Assembly: GCA_017396055.1 (NCBI GenBank)
Contig: JAFQND010000166.1
Coordinates: 1 to 5,980 of the forward strand
DNA length: 5,980 nucleotides
Direction of reading: 5' to 3'
Origin: Oscillospiraceae bacterium
Lineage (GTDB): Bacteria > Bacillota > Clostridia > Oscillospirales > Ruminococcaceae
This document shows positions 1 through 5,634 of the stretch, one piece after another (position 1 is the first letter of the stretch; each line of letters opens with the position of its first letter). A program made the position numbers and the translations under genes. Under the pieces are notes generated by a model. The model was not told where the DNA came from. It saw only the letters and a list, made by a program, of their open reading frames with translations, and did no database searches.

Positions 1-173
1 GCTTTACAGCCAACGCAGCTCTCCGCTTTGAAAAAGAGACCGGGCAGCACTGCTTTCGACTCGGGGTTATGGCACCATGCACAGTCGAGCGGACAGCCTT
101 TGAGGAAAACGACCGTCCGGATACCGGGCCCGTCGGAAGTGCTGAACCGCTGGATGTTGAATATCGTTCCCAT
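1..173 (-). CDS. Glycyl radical enzyme activating enzyme (radical SAM), N-terminal part, cut by window edge
   Basis: Only the first 57 residues are in the window; the rest lies beyond position 1. The ATG at 173-171 directly follows the TAA of the glycyl radical enzyme gene (TAAATG), so translation is probably coupled; a weak GGAG lies 12 bases upstream, inside the preceding gene. The protein begins [10 protein letters not shown] and shows the typical activase start with SDGPGIRT (residues 13-20). It then has the radical-SAM cluster motif C27-x3-C31-x2-C34 ([13 protein letters not shown]), which binds the 4Fe-4S cluster that cleaves S-adenosylmethionine. A further CVGC (C53, C56) begins the ferredoxin-like insert found in activases of the dehydratase-type enzymes but not in the short pyruvate formate-lyase activase. 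Its inferred job is to abstract hydrogen from the C-terminal glycine of the neighbouring enzyme. The family assignment is firm; which subfamily cannot be judged from this fragment. Confidence 0.95.
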   Translation of the reverse strand, partial: MGTIFNIQRFSTSDGPGIRTVVFLKGCPLDCAWCHNPESKAVLPGLFFKAESCVGCK

Positions 174-2273
174 TTATGCTCTATGCTCCGTTCTGAGGAT
201 GACTTCCTCCTGCATCTGAGGGGTGAGGCGAACGAAATAATCGCTGTAACCGCCTATGCGCACCACAAGATCGCGGTACTGTTCGGGGCAGGCACGAGCC
301 TTTTTCAGCGTTTCGTTATCGATGACATTGATCTGCATTTCAAAGCCGCCCCGCTTCAGATATGCGGTAAGAATGGACTTGATCGTATCGAGTGAAGTGG
401 GTCCCAGCGACGAACGGGAGAATTTCATATTGACCGCGACGCCGCCCAGAAGGCCCATGTGATCCCATTTGGTGGCAGAAAGGACCGATGCTGTGGGGCC
501 GTTCATCTCGCGGCCCTGACATGGGCCGGAACCATCGCCCAGAGGGAAACAGGCTCTTCTGCCGTCGGGAGTGGCACCGGTCTCGCGGCCGAAGCGTTCA
601 TGCATGATCCAGCAGAAAACACTGGGGATCAGGTCGCCGTTCTGATGCATGGCTTTGTACTTTTTACATTCGCTGACCAGATGATCGGTGAACATGCCGA
701 AGTATCTGTCAATATCATCGATGTCGTTTCCGTATTTTGGGATATCGTTGAGAACATACTGCCTGAGGGCTTCATTGCCGGCAAAATCGCTGTCAATGAT
801 CTCTTTGTACTGACGGATGGTCATCTTCTTTTCATCGAAGACCAGAGTCTTGACAGCATAAAGAGAGTCGACGAGGTTGGCCATTCCGACAAAGGATGGC
901 ATGATCCAGTTATAACGGGCACCGCCCTGTTCAATATCGGTACCGAGAGCGAGACAGTCATTGACAAAACAGGACAAAAGCGGATTCACGGAATGTTCGG
1001 CGCGGTATCCCCTGTGCCAGTTTTCGCTGTTGTAGTTATCGCGGATGTGGGTATCTAGATTCTCGAAAACTGCCTCAAGAAGAGCATCAAAATCAGGGTA
1101 TTCCCTGTCCATCACATCCAAAAGCAGCTGGGGCATATTGGTATAGGGGCTCGCGACCCAGGCATTGGAGGAAGCGACCGGTGTGATCTCGACACAGGTA
1201 CTGTGGATATAATCGTGTACCTCATCCTCCGAAAGGCCAACGCGGCGAAGGCCCTCGGTGATCAGATCATCATTGAAAACAGCCGGATGAGAATGGCCGT
1301 GCAGCAAAATCTCACAGGCTTTTCTGGTCAGGGCGTCGGGCATATCTTTGGTCCAGCAGAAACCAACAGATGGATAAACAAGCCGGATGTCCCTGATGAC
1401 CTGCAGACACATTTCGGTCAGATCGTTGGCGACAACGTTGCCGTTTTTATCGGTACCGCCCACCATATAACCGCTGGAATAGCCGTTGGGAACACGCATA
1501 TTGATCTGGATCGCAAGACAATCGAGCAGAAGCTGTGCTTCCTCACGGGTGAGAACGCCCTTTTCCATATCAGCCTGATAATAGGGCCAGAGATACCGGT
1601 CGGGACGGCCCAGCTGGAACTGCTGATACTGCCAGGTACCGTTGCGGAAGGGATTGAGGGAAAGGCAATGGGTGATAAAATGGGCGGACTGGACCGCTTC
1701 ATAAAAACTTCCGGCAGGTCCGGCAGGGACCTTCTTGCAGATAACGGCAAGTCTTTCCAGCTCTGCTTTGCGAACGGGGTCATCGGTCAGACGGCTTTGC
1801 CGCTCAGCTTCGGCGGCATAATTCTCCGAATGGCGGATAACCGCTTCAAGACAGCGGCGGCAGGTGCGATAGAAAGCCTTTTTATCTTCCTCACAGGTCT
1901 CAAGATAACCGTCGATCCTTCTGATGATGCCGCTGATACCCTCCGAAAGAACCAGGTCATAATCGATGGCCATATGGGAATCCTGCCCGAGGCCGGCTTC
2001 GATACTGAGTCTTTCGTTGATCTCACAGTAAACTTCGTCCCATTCCTTCTGCGCCTCGGGAGTCAAAGGGATATCCCGCTTACCGACGATCAGTTCTCCG
2101 TCGGAAATGGAAGGAGTAAGACCCTCAAAAGCAGCATAGAACGATTCAGCATACCGTTCTGATTCGGGCAGATCGGCCAGTGCTTCATATTTTTTAAAGA
2201 AAAGCAGATGGAACTCACAGTTATAAATACCATCTTCCAATGTGCGCAGGCGAAGTTTTTCGATTCTATCCAT
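174..2273 (-). CDS. Glycyl radical enzyme, PFL-like, eliminase/dehydratase type, substrate unknown
   Basis: A 699-residue cytosolic radical enzyme. The radical site is the C-terminal motif VRIGGYSDYF, with the radical glycine at G675. The thiyl-radical cysteine is C360 in STCVEITP, and E362 provides the Cys-x-Glu pair seen in dehydratases and lyases (choline, diol, hydroxyproline and isethionate enzymes). Pyruvate formate-lyase itself has Cys-Cys, so that activity is unlikely. An N-terminal SDGELIVG (about 57-64) matches the conserved PFL-domain region. Two things are odd: at about 700 residues it is shorter than the usual roughly 780-850, and Thr replaces the Gly that normally precedes the active-site Cys. 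The ATG at 2273 was chosen because AGAGGTG lies just upstream at 2279-2285; an in-frame GTG at 2312 has no ribosome site and would precede the conserved region. It has its own promoter and is followed at once by its activase. The fold and radical chemistry are near certain; the substrate is not known. Confidence 0.96.
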   Translation of the reverse strand: MDRIEKLRLRTLEDGIYNCEFHLLFFKKYEALADLPESERYAESFYAAFEGLTPSISDGELIVGKRDIPLTPEAQKEWDEVYCEINERLSIEAGLGQDSHMAIDYDLVLSEGISGIIRRIDGYLETCEEDKKAFYRTCRRCLEAVIRHSENYAAEAERQSRLTDDPVRKAELERLAVICKKVPAGPAGSFYEAVQSAHFITHCLSLNPFRNGTWQYQQFQLGRPDRYLWPYYQADMEKGVLTREEAQLLLDCLAIQINMRVPNGYSSGYMVGGTDKNGNVVANDLTEMCLQVIRDIRLVYPSVGFCWTKDMPDALTRKACEILLHGHSHPAVFNDDLITEGLRRVGLSEDEVHDYIHSTCVEITPVASSNAWVASPYTNMPQLLLDVMDREYPDFDALLEAVFENLDTHIRDNYNSENWHRGYRAEHSVNPLLSCFVNDCLALGTDIEQGGARYNWIMPSFVGMANLVDSLYAVKTLVFDEKKMTIRQYKEIIDSDFAGNEALRQYVLNDIPKYGNDIDDIDRYFGMFTDHLVSECKKYKAMHQNGDLIPSVFCWIMHERFGRETGATPDGRRACFPLGDGSGPCQGREMNGPTASVLSATKWDHMGLLGGVAVNMKFSRSSLGPTSLDTIKSILTAYLKRGGFEMQINVIDNETLKKARACPEQYRDLVVRIGGYSDYFVRLTPQMQEEVILRTEHRA

Positions 2274-2278
2274 AATGA

Positions 2279-2285
2279 CACCTCT
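2279..2285 (-). promoter_or_regulatory. Ribosome binding site of the glycyl radical enzyme gene
   Basis: AGAGGTG on the minus strand ends 5 bases before the ATG at 2273. It decides the start in favour of this ATG over the upstream in-frame GTG at 2312, which has no such site. The same heptamer, AGAGGTG, precedes the transporter gene at 3258-3264. Confidence 0.85.
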
Positions 2286-2311
2286 CAGAGCAACAGAATT
2301 TGCTGCAGGCA

Positions 2312-2327
2312 CGGACAGCCGTCCGCA
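2312..2327 (-). repeat. Dyad at the 5' end of the glycyl radical enzyme transcript
   Basis: On the minus strand CGGAC-GGCT-GTCCG forms a perfect 5-bp inverted repeat (2312-2325), extended by G-U type pairs to about 2327. It starts 11 bases after the predicted -10 box, so it would lie within the first few bases of the transcript. It could be a 5' mRNA stem-loop that protects the message or an operator for a repressor. The symmetry is seen directly; the role is inference. Confidence 0.5.
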
Positions 2328-2338
2328 GATTCAGTTTC

Positions 2339-2367
2339 ATCATATCATAAACGGAGTTGCCAGTCAA
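2339..2367 (-). promoter_or_regulatory. Sigma-A-type promoter of the glycyl radical enzyme unit
   Basis: TTGACT (-35, 2362-2367) and TATGAT (-10, 2339-2344) are separated by 17 bases. A second, overlapping TATGAT lies at 2344-2349 but would leave only 12 bases. The promoter lies just downstream of the terminator that ends the transporter gene, so the glycyl radical enzyme and its activase form a separate transcription unit. Predicted start is near 2332, giving a leader of about 60 bases. Confidence 0.82.
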
Positions 2368-2376
2368 TTAAAGCGG

Positions 2377-2410
2377 AAAAGAAAATCTGAGCGGAAAATC
2401 CCGCTCAGAT
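2377..2410 (-). terminator. Rho-independent terminator after the transporter gene
   Basis: A perfect 10-bp stem (ATCTGAGCGG at 2385-2394 against CCGCTCAGAT at 2401-2410) with a 6-base loop is followed, in the minus direction, by TTTTCTTTT. It begins 7 bases after the TAA of the transporter gene. The plus direction has no T run, so it acts one way only. Confidence 0.92.
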
Positions 2411-2416
2411 CTCTCA

Positions 2417-3253
2417 TTACAGTTTCAGCAGCACAACCGAAGTCACACCGATGATCAGGCCTAAAACCTGGGTAAGTTTCAGCCGCTCTTTGAAGAAAAC
2501 AATACCGATCATCCACACCATCATGATATTTGCGACCGAAACGATCGGGAAAAGCACCGACGCATTTTCAGCTGCGGAAAGATACAAAACAATATAGTTG
2601 GAAAGACAGTTCAGCACGCCGGCGGCGAGCCCCCACCAGCTAAAGGAAAACCGGAAGTTTTCAGACGGACGGGACAGCGATGTCAGCGACAGGATCACCA
2701 GCACGCTAAACAGCGCCCAGAACATAAACTCTGTACGGTAAAGACCGGGAAAACGCATCTGATGAACTTTCTGTATCACTGAGAAAATGCCGTTTGAAAC
2801 CAGCGTGATCAGCGTATAGATCATCCATTCGACCGAAAAGCCCTTCTCTTTTTTCGCGTTGATCAGAAGAATAGAACCAAGCAGCAAAACGATGCCCGCC
2901 ATATTCCAGCAGGTCAGCTTTTCATCCCAGAAACAGACACCGAACAAAAGCGGAATGATCAGTGAAAAAGAAGCGATCGTACTTGTCAGCGACATAGGAC
3001 CGATGGAAAGAGCTTTGAAACCGGTATGCATCGAGATGCAAAACAGTACACCGTATCCGACAGCCAGCGGTATCGTCGGCAGATGAAATGCAAAGCCGCC
3101 CGCCAGACCGATGATCAGAAACAGTACCGAACCGGCAAGAGCCTTGTTGATATTGAAAGTCAGCGAATTACCGCCGAGTTTTGCATACTGTTTCCCCAGA
3201 GCGGATTGTCCGGATGAGCAAAAAACACTGCAGATATAAAGTAACGCTGTCAT
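2417..3253 (-). CDS. DMT-superfamily (EamA-type) membrane transporter
   Basis: A 278-residue, very hydrophobic protein with about ten predicted membrane segments, roughly at 2-15, 35-55, 62-77, 87-108, 117-132, 142-160, 174-193, 204-224, 232-252 and 260-277. The two halves look like the duplicated EamA repeat: each has an acidic-basic turn before its last helix, FWDEKLT (108-114) and FFKERLKLTQ (253-262). Length and topology fit the drug/metabolite transporter family of the cytoplasmic membrane, which exports or takes up small metabolites, amino acids or nucleotide sugars. The start codon lies one base after the stop of the hydrolase gene, with AGAGGTG overlapping the end of that gene, so the two are co-translated. 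It may carry the hydrolase's substrate or a product, but direction and cargo cannot be read from the sequence. A terminator follows it directly. Confidence 0.9.
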   Translation of the reverse strand: MTALLYICSVFCSSGQSALGKQYAKLGGNSLTFNINKALAGSVLFLIIGLAGGFAFHLPTIPLAVGYGVLFCISMHTGFKALSIGPMSLTSTIASFSLIIPLLFGVCFWDEKLTCWNMAGIVLLLGSILLINAKKEKGFSVEWMIYTLITLVSNGIFSVIQKVHQMRFPGLYRTEFMFWALFSVLVILSLTSLSRPSENFRFSFSWWGLAAGVLNCLSNYIVLYLSAAENASVLFPIVSVANIMMVWMIGIVFFKERLKLTQVLGLIIGVTSVVLLKL

Positions 3254-3254
3254 A

Positions 3255-4598
3255 TCACACCTCTATCTGTTCTTTCGACCAGCCGCTCTCAGCATAGGAA
3301 TTGCCCTCAAACGAGACTTTGCGCAGAAGGGTCGCGGTCTCTTCCCAAAGACGGGAGCAGCCGCTCCACGGGAAGCTGACAGCACCGCATTTCTTCGCAC
3401 AGCCAAGAATGCTCTGCATCTGGAATTTCAGCGTATGCCAGGTGGTCAGCATCAGGCCGAACAGCTCTTCGCTCACAACAGTATCAACATGAGCGGCATA
3501 GTTCGCGGGATCATACCACGGTGCTCCTACAACATCAAAGCCGGTTTTCTTCAGAGCCTGCAGCGTGGGCACGGGAGAAGTCTTCACATCATACTGCCAG
3601 TCGACCATCACAGAAGAAGGATGCAGCGAGCCGATGAGTTTTTCCACATCTTCCGGTGCACAGACGGTATAACAGCCGGGGTATTTATCCCGCTCCAGAA
3701 GCATATCCATCCAGAGCATAGGGCGGCGTCCTTCTTCGGCAACGTCAGAGGTAAGGTCATGGAGATAACCGGGCAGATGGGCGCGCTTTTCATCGCTGCG
3801 GGTATAAAAATAAGCTTCGTCACAGCCGATGTGCATGTACTCCCCTTCTCCGAAGAGATCATACAATTCCGCACGGACTTTTCTCAGAAGTTCTCTCACC
3901 TCGGCGGACTCGATATTCCATGCCCAGCCGTCGGGAGTGAAAAGATGCTGCAGTCTGGGGTTCTGCTCAAGCACCACATGCTTGCCGTAGCATACGCGGG
4001 AAGCGGTGGCATGGCCCAGCTGATTGAACATGGGGACGGGTTCGAGGCCGAGATCGCGGGCTTCGGCGATCAGTTCGCCTGCCTGTGCTTTCGAAAAAGC
4101 CATGGGCCAGGAAAGTTCTTTCATACAGTCATACTGCAGCATGCCCCAGAACTCGATCACGATATGAGTATACTGACAGAGAGCAGACAAACGGATCAGC
4201 TTTTTGATAAATGTAAGGTCATTCTCCGGGAAGACGCAGATATGGGTCATCCGGTTTTTGAGAAGATAATGACTTTCTTCTTCACAGACAGGGATCCTGA
4301 TCAGGTCGCCCTCGTATTCAAACTTCATCAGAAGAACAAGAAAGCCTCTGACCAGTCCGCCATAATCGCGGCCGACCACAGCAGCACCTGTTTCGGTCAC
4401 TTTAAGGGCATATTCCTTCCCTTCGGACAATACGGGCGCAGAGATGTCACCCATGACAAAAGTATTTTCTTCGCCCGAAAAAAGAGTCAATTCCCCTTCA
4501 CCGAGGCAGAAACTTTTAAAGAACTTCCGGATGGTATCGTTGATAAGCCGCGGATCTGCGAAAGCCTTTGCGCGTCCGTCAAACATATAGTAACACAT
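3255..4598 (-). CDS. GH20-type glycoside hydrolase (beta-N-acetylhexosaminidase-like), intracellular
   Basis: A 447-residue protein in two parts. An alpha/beta N-terminal domain (about 1-110) resembles the non-catalytic domain of GH20 enzymes, and a TIM barrel follows. The barrel carries HIGCDE, whose D260-E261 pair matches the GH20 catalytic Asp-Glu of substrate-assisted hydrolysis. It also has FNQLGHA (H196), a variant of the family's PGH segment, and late Trp residues (LWMD, VDWQY, TTWHT; W296, W334, W387) of the kind that line the sugar pocket. There is no signal peptide, membrane anchor or carbohydrate-binding module, so it should act in the cytosol on an imported glycoside. The start at 4598 is preferred because AGGGAG lies 10 bases upstream. 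The ATG at 4646 overlaps the predicted -10 box and so would lie ahead of the transcript start. Clan and family are well supported; GlcNAc or GalNAc specificity is not shown. The transporter gene follows one base after its stop. Confidence 0.88.
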   Translation of the reverse strand: MCYYMFDGRAKAFADPRLINDTIRKFFKSFCLGEGELTLFSGEENTFVMGDISAPVLSEGKEYALKVTETGAAVVGRDYGGLVRGFLVLLMKFEYEGDLIRIPVCEEESHYLLKNRMTHICVFPENDLTFIKKLIRLSALCQYTHIVIEFWGMLQYDCMKELSWPMAFSKAQAGELIAEARDLGLEPVPMFNQLGHATASRVCYGKHVVLEQNPRLQHLFTPDGWAWNIESAEVRELLRKVRAELYDLFGEGEYMHIGCDEAYFYTRSDEKRAHLPGYLHDLTSDVAEEGRRPMLWMDMLLERDKYPGCYTVCAPEDVEKLIGSLHPSSVMVDWQYDVKTSPVPTLQALKKTGFDVVGAPWYDPANYAAHVDTVVSEELFGLMLTTWHTLKFQMQSILGCAKKCGAVSFPWSGCSRLWEETATLLRKVSFEGNSYAESGWSKEQIEV

Positions 4599-4608
4599 GC
4601 GTTCACTG

Positions 4609-4614
4609 CTCCCT
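4609..4614 (-). promoter_or_regulatory. Ribosome binding site of the GH20-type hydrolase gene
   Basis: AGGGAG on the minus strand sits 10 bases before the ATG at 4598. Together with the promoter position it favours this start over the longer form beginning at 4646, which has no visible ribosome site. Confidence 0.65.
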
Positions 4615-4618
4615 GTCA

Positions 4619-4633
4619 CGGTCGAACCGACCG
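4619..4633 (-). repeat. Dyad at the 5' end of the hydrolase transcript
   Basis: CGGTCG-AAC-CGACCG (plus-strand reading) is a perfect 6-bp inverted repeat with a 3-base centre. On the minus strand it begins 11 bases after the predicted -10 box and ends 4 bases before the ribosome site. It could be a 5' stem-loop or an operator. The symmetry is direct; the function is inferred. Confidence 0.55.
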
Positions 4634-4644
4634 GTGTTTTTATC

Positions 4645-4673
4645 ATGGTAGCACATTCGGTGCAAAATGTAAA
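4645..4673 (-). promoter_or_regulatory. Promoter of the hydrolase-transporter operon
   Basis: On the minus strand TTTACA (-35, 4668-4673) and TACCAT (-10, 4645-4650) are separated by exactly 17 bases. The -35 is close to consensus (5 of 6) and the -10 is weaker (4 of 6). Predicted start near 4638 gives a leader of about 40 bases to the ATG at 4598. Its -35 faces the -35 of the divergent promoter 12 bases away. Confidence 0.65.
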
Positions 4674-4685
4674 GGCGTTTTCTCC

Positions 4686-4714
4686 TTGACCGGATGCCGT
4701 ATTTTTGCTATGAT
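4686..4714 (+). promoter_or_regulatory. Sigma-A-type promoter of the TIM-barrel isomerase gene
   Basis: TTGACC (-35, 4686-4691) and TATGAT (-10, 4709-4714) with a 17-base spacer: a near-consensus promoter on the plus strand, with a predicted start near 4721. It lies back to back with the hydrolase promoter, so one bound regulator in the 4674-4685 gap could act on both. Confidence 0.85.
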
Positions 4715-4723
4715 AAACTCAGA

Positions 4724-4744
4724 TGGAACAGCTGTTCTGTTCCA
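4724..4744 (+). repeat. Dyad at the start of the isomerase transcript
   Basis: TGGAACA (4724-4730) and TGTTCCA (4738-4744) form a perfect 7-bp inverted repeat with a 7-base centre. A 12-base perfect palindrome, GAACAGCTGTTC (4726-4737), is nested within it and offers an alternative pairing. It lies 9 bases after the -10 box and before the ribosome site, so it is placed either as a repressor operator or as a 5' mRNA hairpin. Confidence 0.6.
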
Positions 4745-4752
4745 TTCAGCAT

Positions 4753-4761
4753 AAGGGGGTG
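4753..4761 (+). promoter_or_regulatory. Ribosome binding site that sets the TTG start of the isomerase gene
   Basis: AAGGGGGTG; its G run ends 8 bases before TTG at 4768. It lies downstream of the in-frame ATG at 4723, so it cannot serve that ATG, which in addition falls almost on the predicted transcript start. Confidence 0.85.
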
Positions 4762-4767
4762 CCCGCT

Positions 4768-5592
4768 TTGAAGATCGTGACCACCACTTCGGTATTTCCG
4801 CCCTGTTATCCGACAGAAAAGGCTATGGAGCGTCTGGCTGCCATCGGGTTCGACGCACTGGACCTGGCCTTCGACTACTGCGTACAGCAGGCAGATTTTC
4901 CTTATATGACCCCCGGCTGGCGGGATTGGGCAAAACGTCTTCACGAGAAAGCGGAGAAGCTCGGGGTCAGCTGGACCCATTCTCACTCCTGCGGCGATGC
5001 CTCGGCCACAGATGATGCATCCTTCAGAGTATTTGAAACCTGCAGTATCCTGCATATCCCCTATACGGTCATCCATCCGGTGTTCGCCGGAAAAAACGGT
5101 GTCTATGAAAGTGAGGACGAATTTCTTTCGGTCAATATCCCGCTGATCCGGCGGCTTTTGCCGTATGCCGAACAGTACGGTGTTACCATCCTCTCAGAAA
5201 ACCTTCTGTGGGGTGCCTCTGCCAGACCGGAAGTCATCTCCCGGCTTGTAAAAGAGGTAAATTCTTCCCTTTTCGGCTGGTGTTTCGATACCGGACACGC
5301 AAACTGCTTCGGCATTCCGCCCGGCATACTGAATGGGCTGGAAAGTATTCCCCTCTCGTTGCATATGCAGGACAATCACGGTTCCCTCCGGGATGAGCAT
5401 CTGATCCCCGGAGACGGCTGTATCAACTGGAAGGAATTGCTGGACACCCTCAGGGCGGTGGGCTATGGCGGTGACCTCGTACTGGAGGCGCACCATCAGT
5501 CGCTGGAGGCGGAAGACGATGCCAGAGAAGATATCCTCCGTGAACTCCTTACCCGTACCGGAAAGATGCGGGACTATCTGAATAAAAGATAA
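4768..5592 (+). CDS. Sugar phosphate isomerase/epimerase-like TIM-barrel protein (xylose isomerase-like fold)
   Basis: A 274-residue cytosolic protein of the AP-endonuclease-2/xylose-isomerase-like TIM-barrel superfamily. It starts MKIVTTTSVFPP (strand 1), then GFDALDLAF (strand 2). Candidate divalent-metal ligands lie at the strand ends: E144 in ILSENLLW, D174 and H177 in FDTGHAN, H199, D202 and H204 in LHMQDNHG, and E240 in LVLEAHH. The sequence HLIPGDGCINW (211-221), just before the last strand, is a hallmark of sugar isomerases and epimerases and of inosose dehydratase relatives. The TTG start is chosen because AAGGGGGTG stands just before it; an ATG at 4723 would add 15 unrelated residues and precede the ribosome site. 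It is a single-gene unit with its own promoter and terminator, divergent from the hydrolase operon. Family members interconvert ketoses or act on keto-inositols; the substrate here is not shown. Confidence 0.92.
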   Translation: MKIVTTTSVFPPCYPTEKAMERLAAIGFDALDLAFDYCVQQADFPYMTPGWRDWAKRLHEKAEKLGVSWTHSHSCGDASATDDASFRVFETCSILHIPYTVIHPVFAGKNGVYESEDEFLSVNIPLIRRLLPYAEQYGVTILSENLLWGASARPEVISRLVKEVNSSLFGWCFDTGHANCFGIPPGILNGLESIPLSLHMQDNHGSLRDEHLIPGDGCINWKELLDTLRAVGYGGDLVLEAHHQSLEAEDDAREDILRELLTRTGKMRDYLNKR

Positions 5593-5623
5593 AAAGCAGG
5601 GCTTAAAGCCCTGCTTTTTCTTT
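5591..5623. terminator. Bidirectional Rho-independent terminator between convergent genes
   Basis: The stem GCAGGGCT (5596-5603) / AGCCCTGC (5607-5614), with loop TAA, is flanked by AAAAA on the left and TTTTTCTTT on the right. It therefore has a T run in both directions and can end the isomerase gene (plus) and the FAD oxidoreductase gene (minus). Confidence 0.95.
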
Positions 5624-5634
5624 GTCGGAAGGGA

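Noticed and set aside
459..1058. 199-codon open frame on the plus strand
   Set aside because: It is fully antisense to the C-terminal half of the glycyl radical enzyme and has no family features.
1203..2162. 319-codon open frame on the plus strand, antisense to the glycyl radical enzyme gene
   Set aside because: The real gene on the minus strand is unambiguous. The antisense product shows no known motifs and no ribosome site was seen; such frames arise from the codon bias of the true gene.
174..2273. Annotation of the glycyl radical enzyme as pyruvate formate-lyase
   Set aside because: Pyruvate formate-lyase needs two adjacent active-site cysteines; this protein has Cys-Val-Glu, the pattern of the dehydratase and lyase groups.
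3435..4754. 439-codon open frame on the plus strand, antisense to the hydrolase gene
   Set aside because: The opposite strand encodes a clear GH20-type protein with catalytic motifs, ribosome site and promoter. The antisense translation shows no recognisable domain, and the frame runs through the hydrolase leader and its promoter.
4708..5076. 122-codon open frame on the minus strand over the isomerase start
   Set aside because: It overlaps the well-supported isomerase gene and its promoter, and its translation has no domain.
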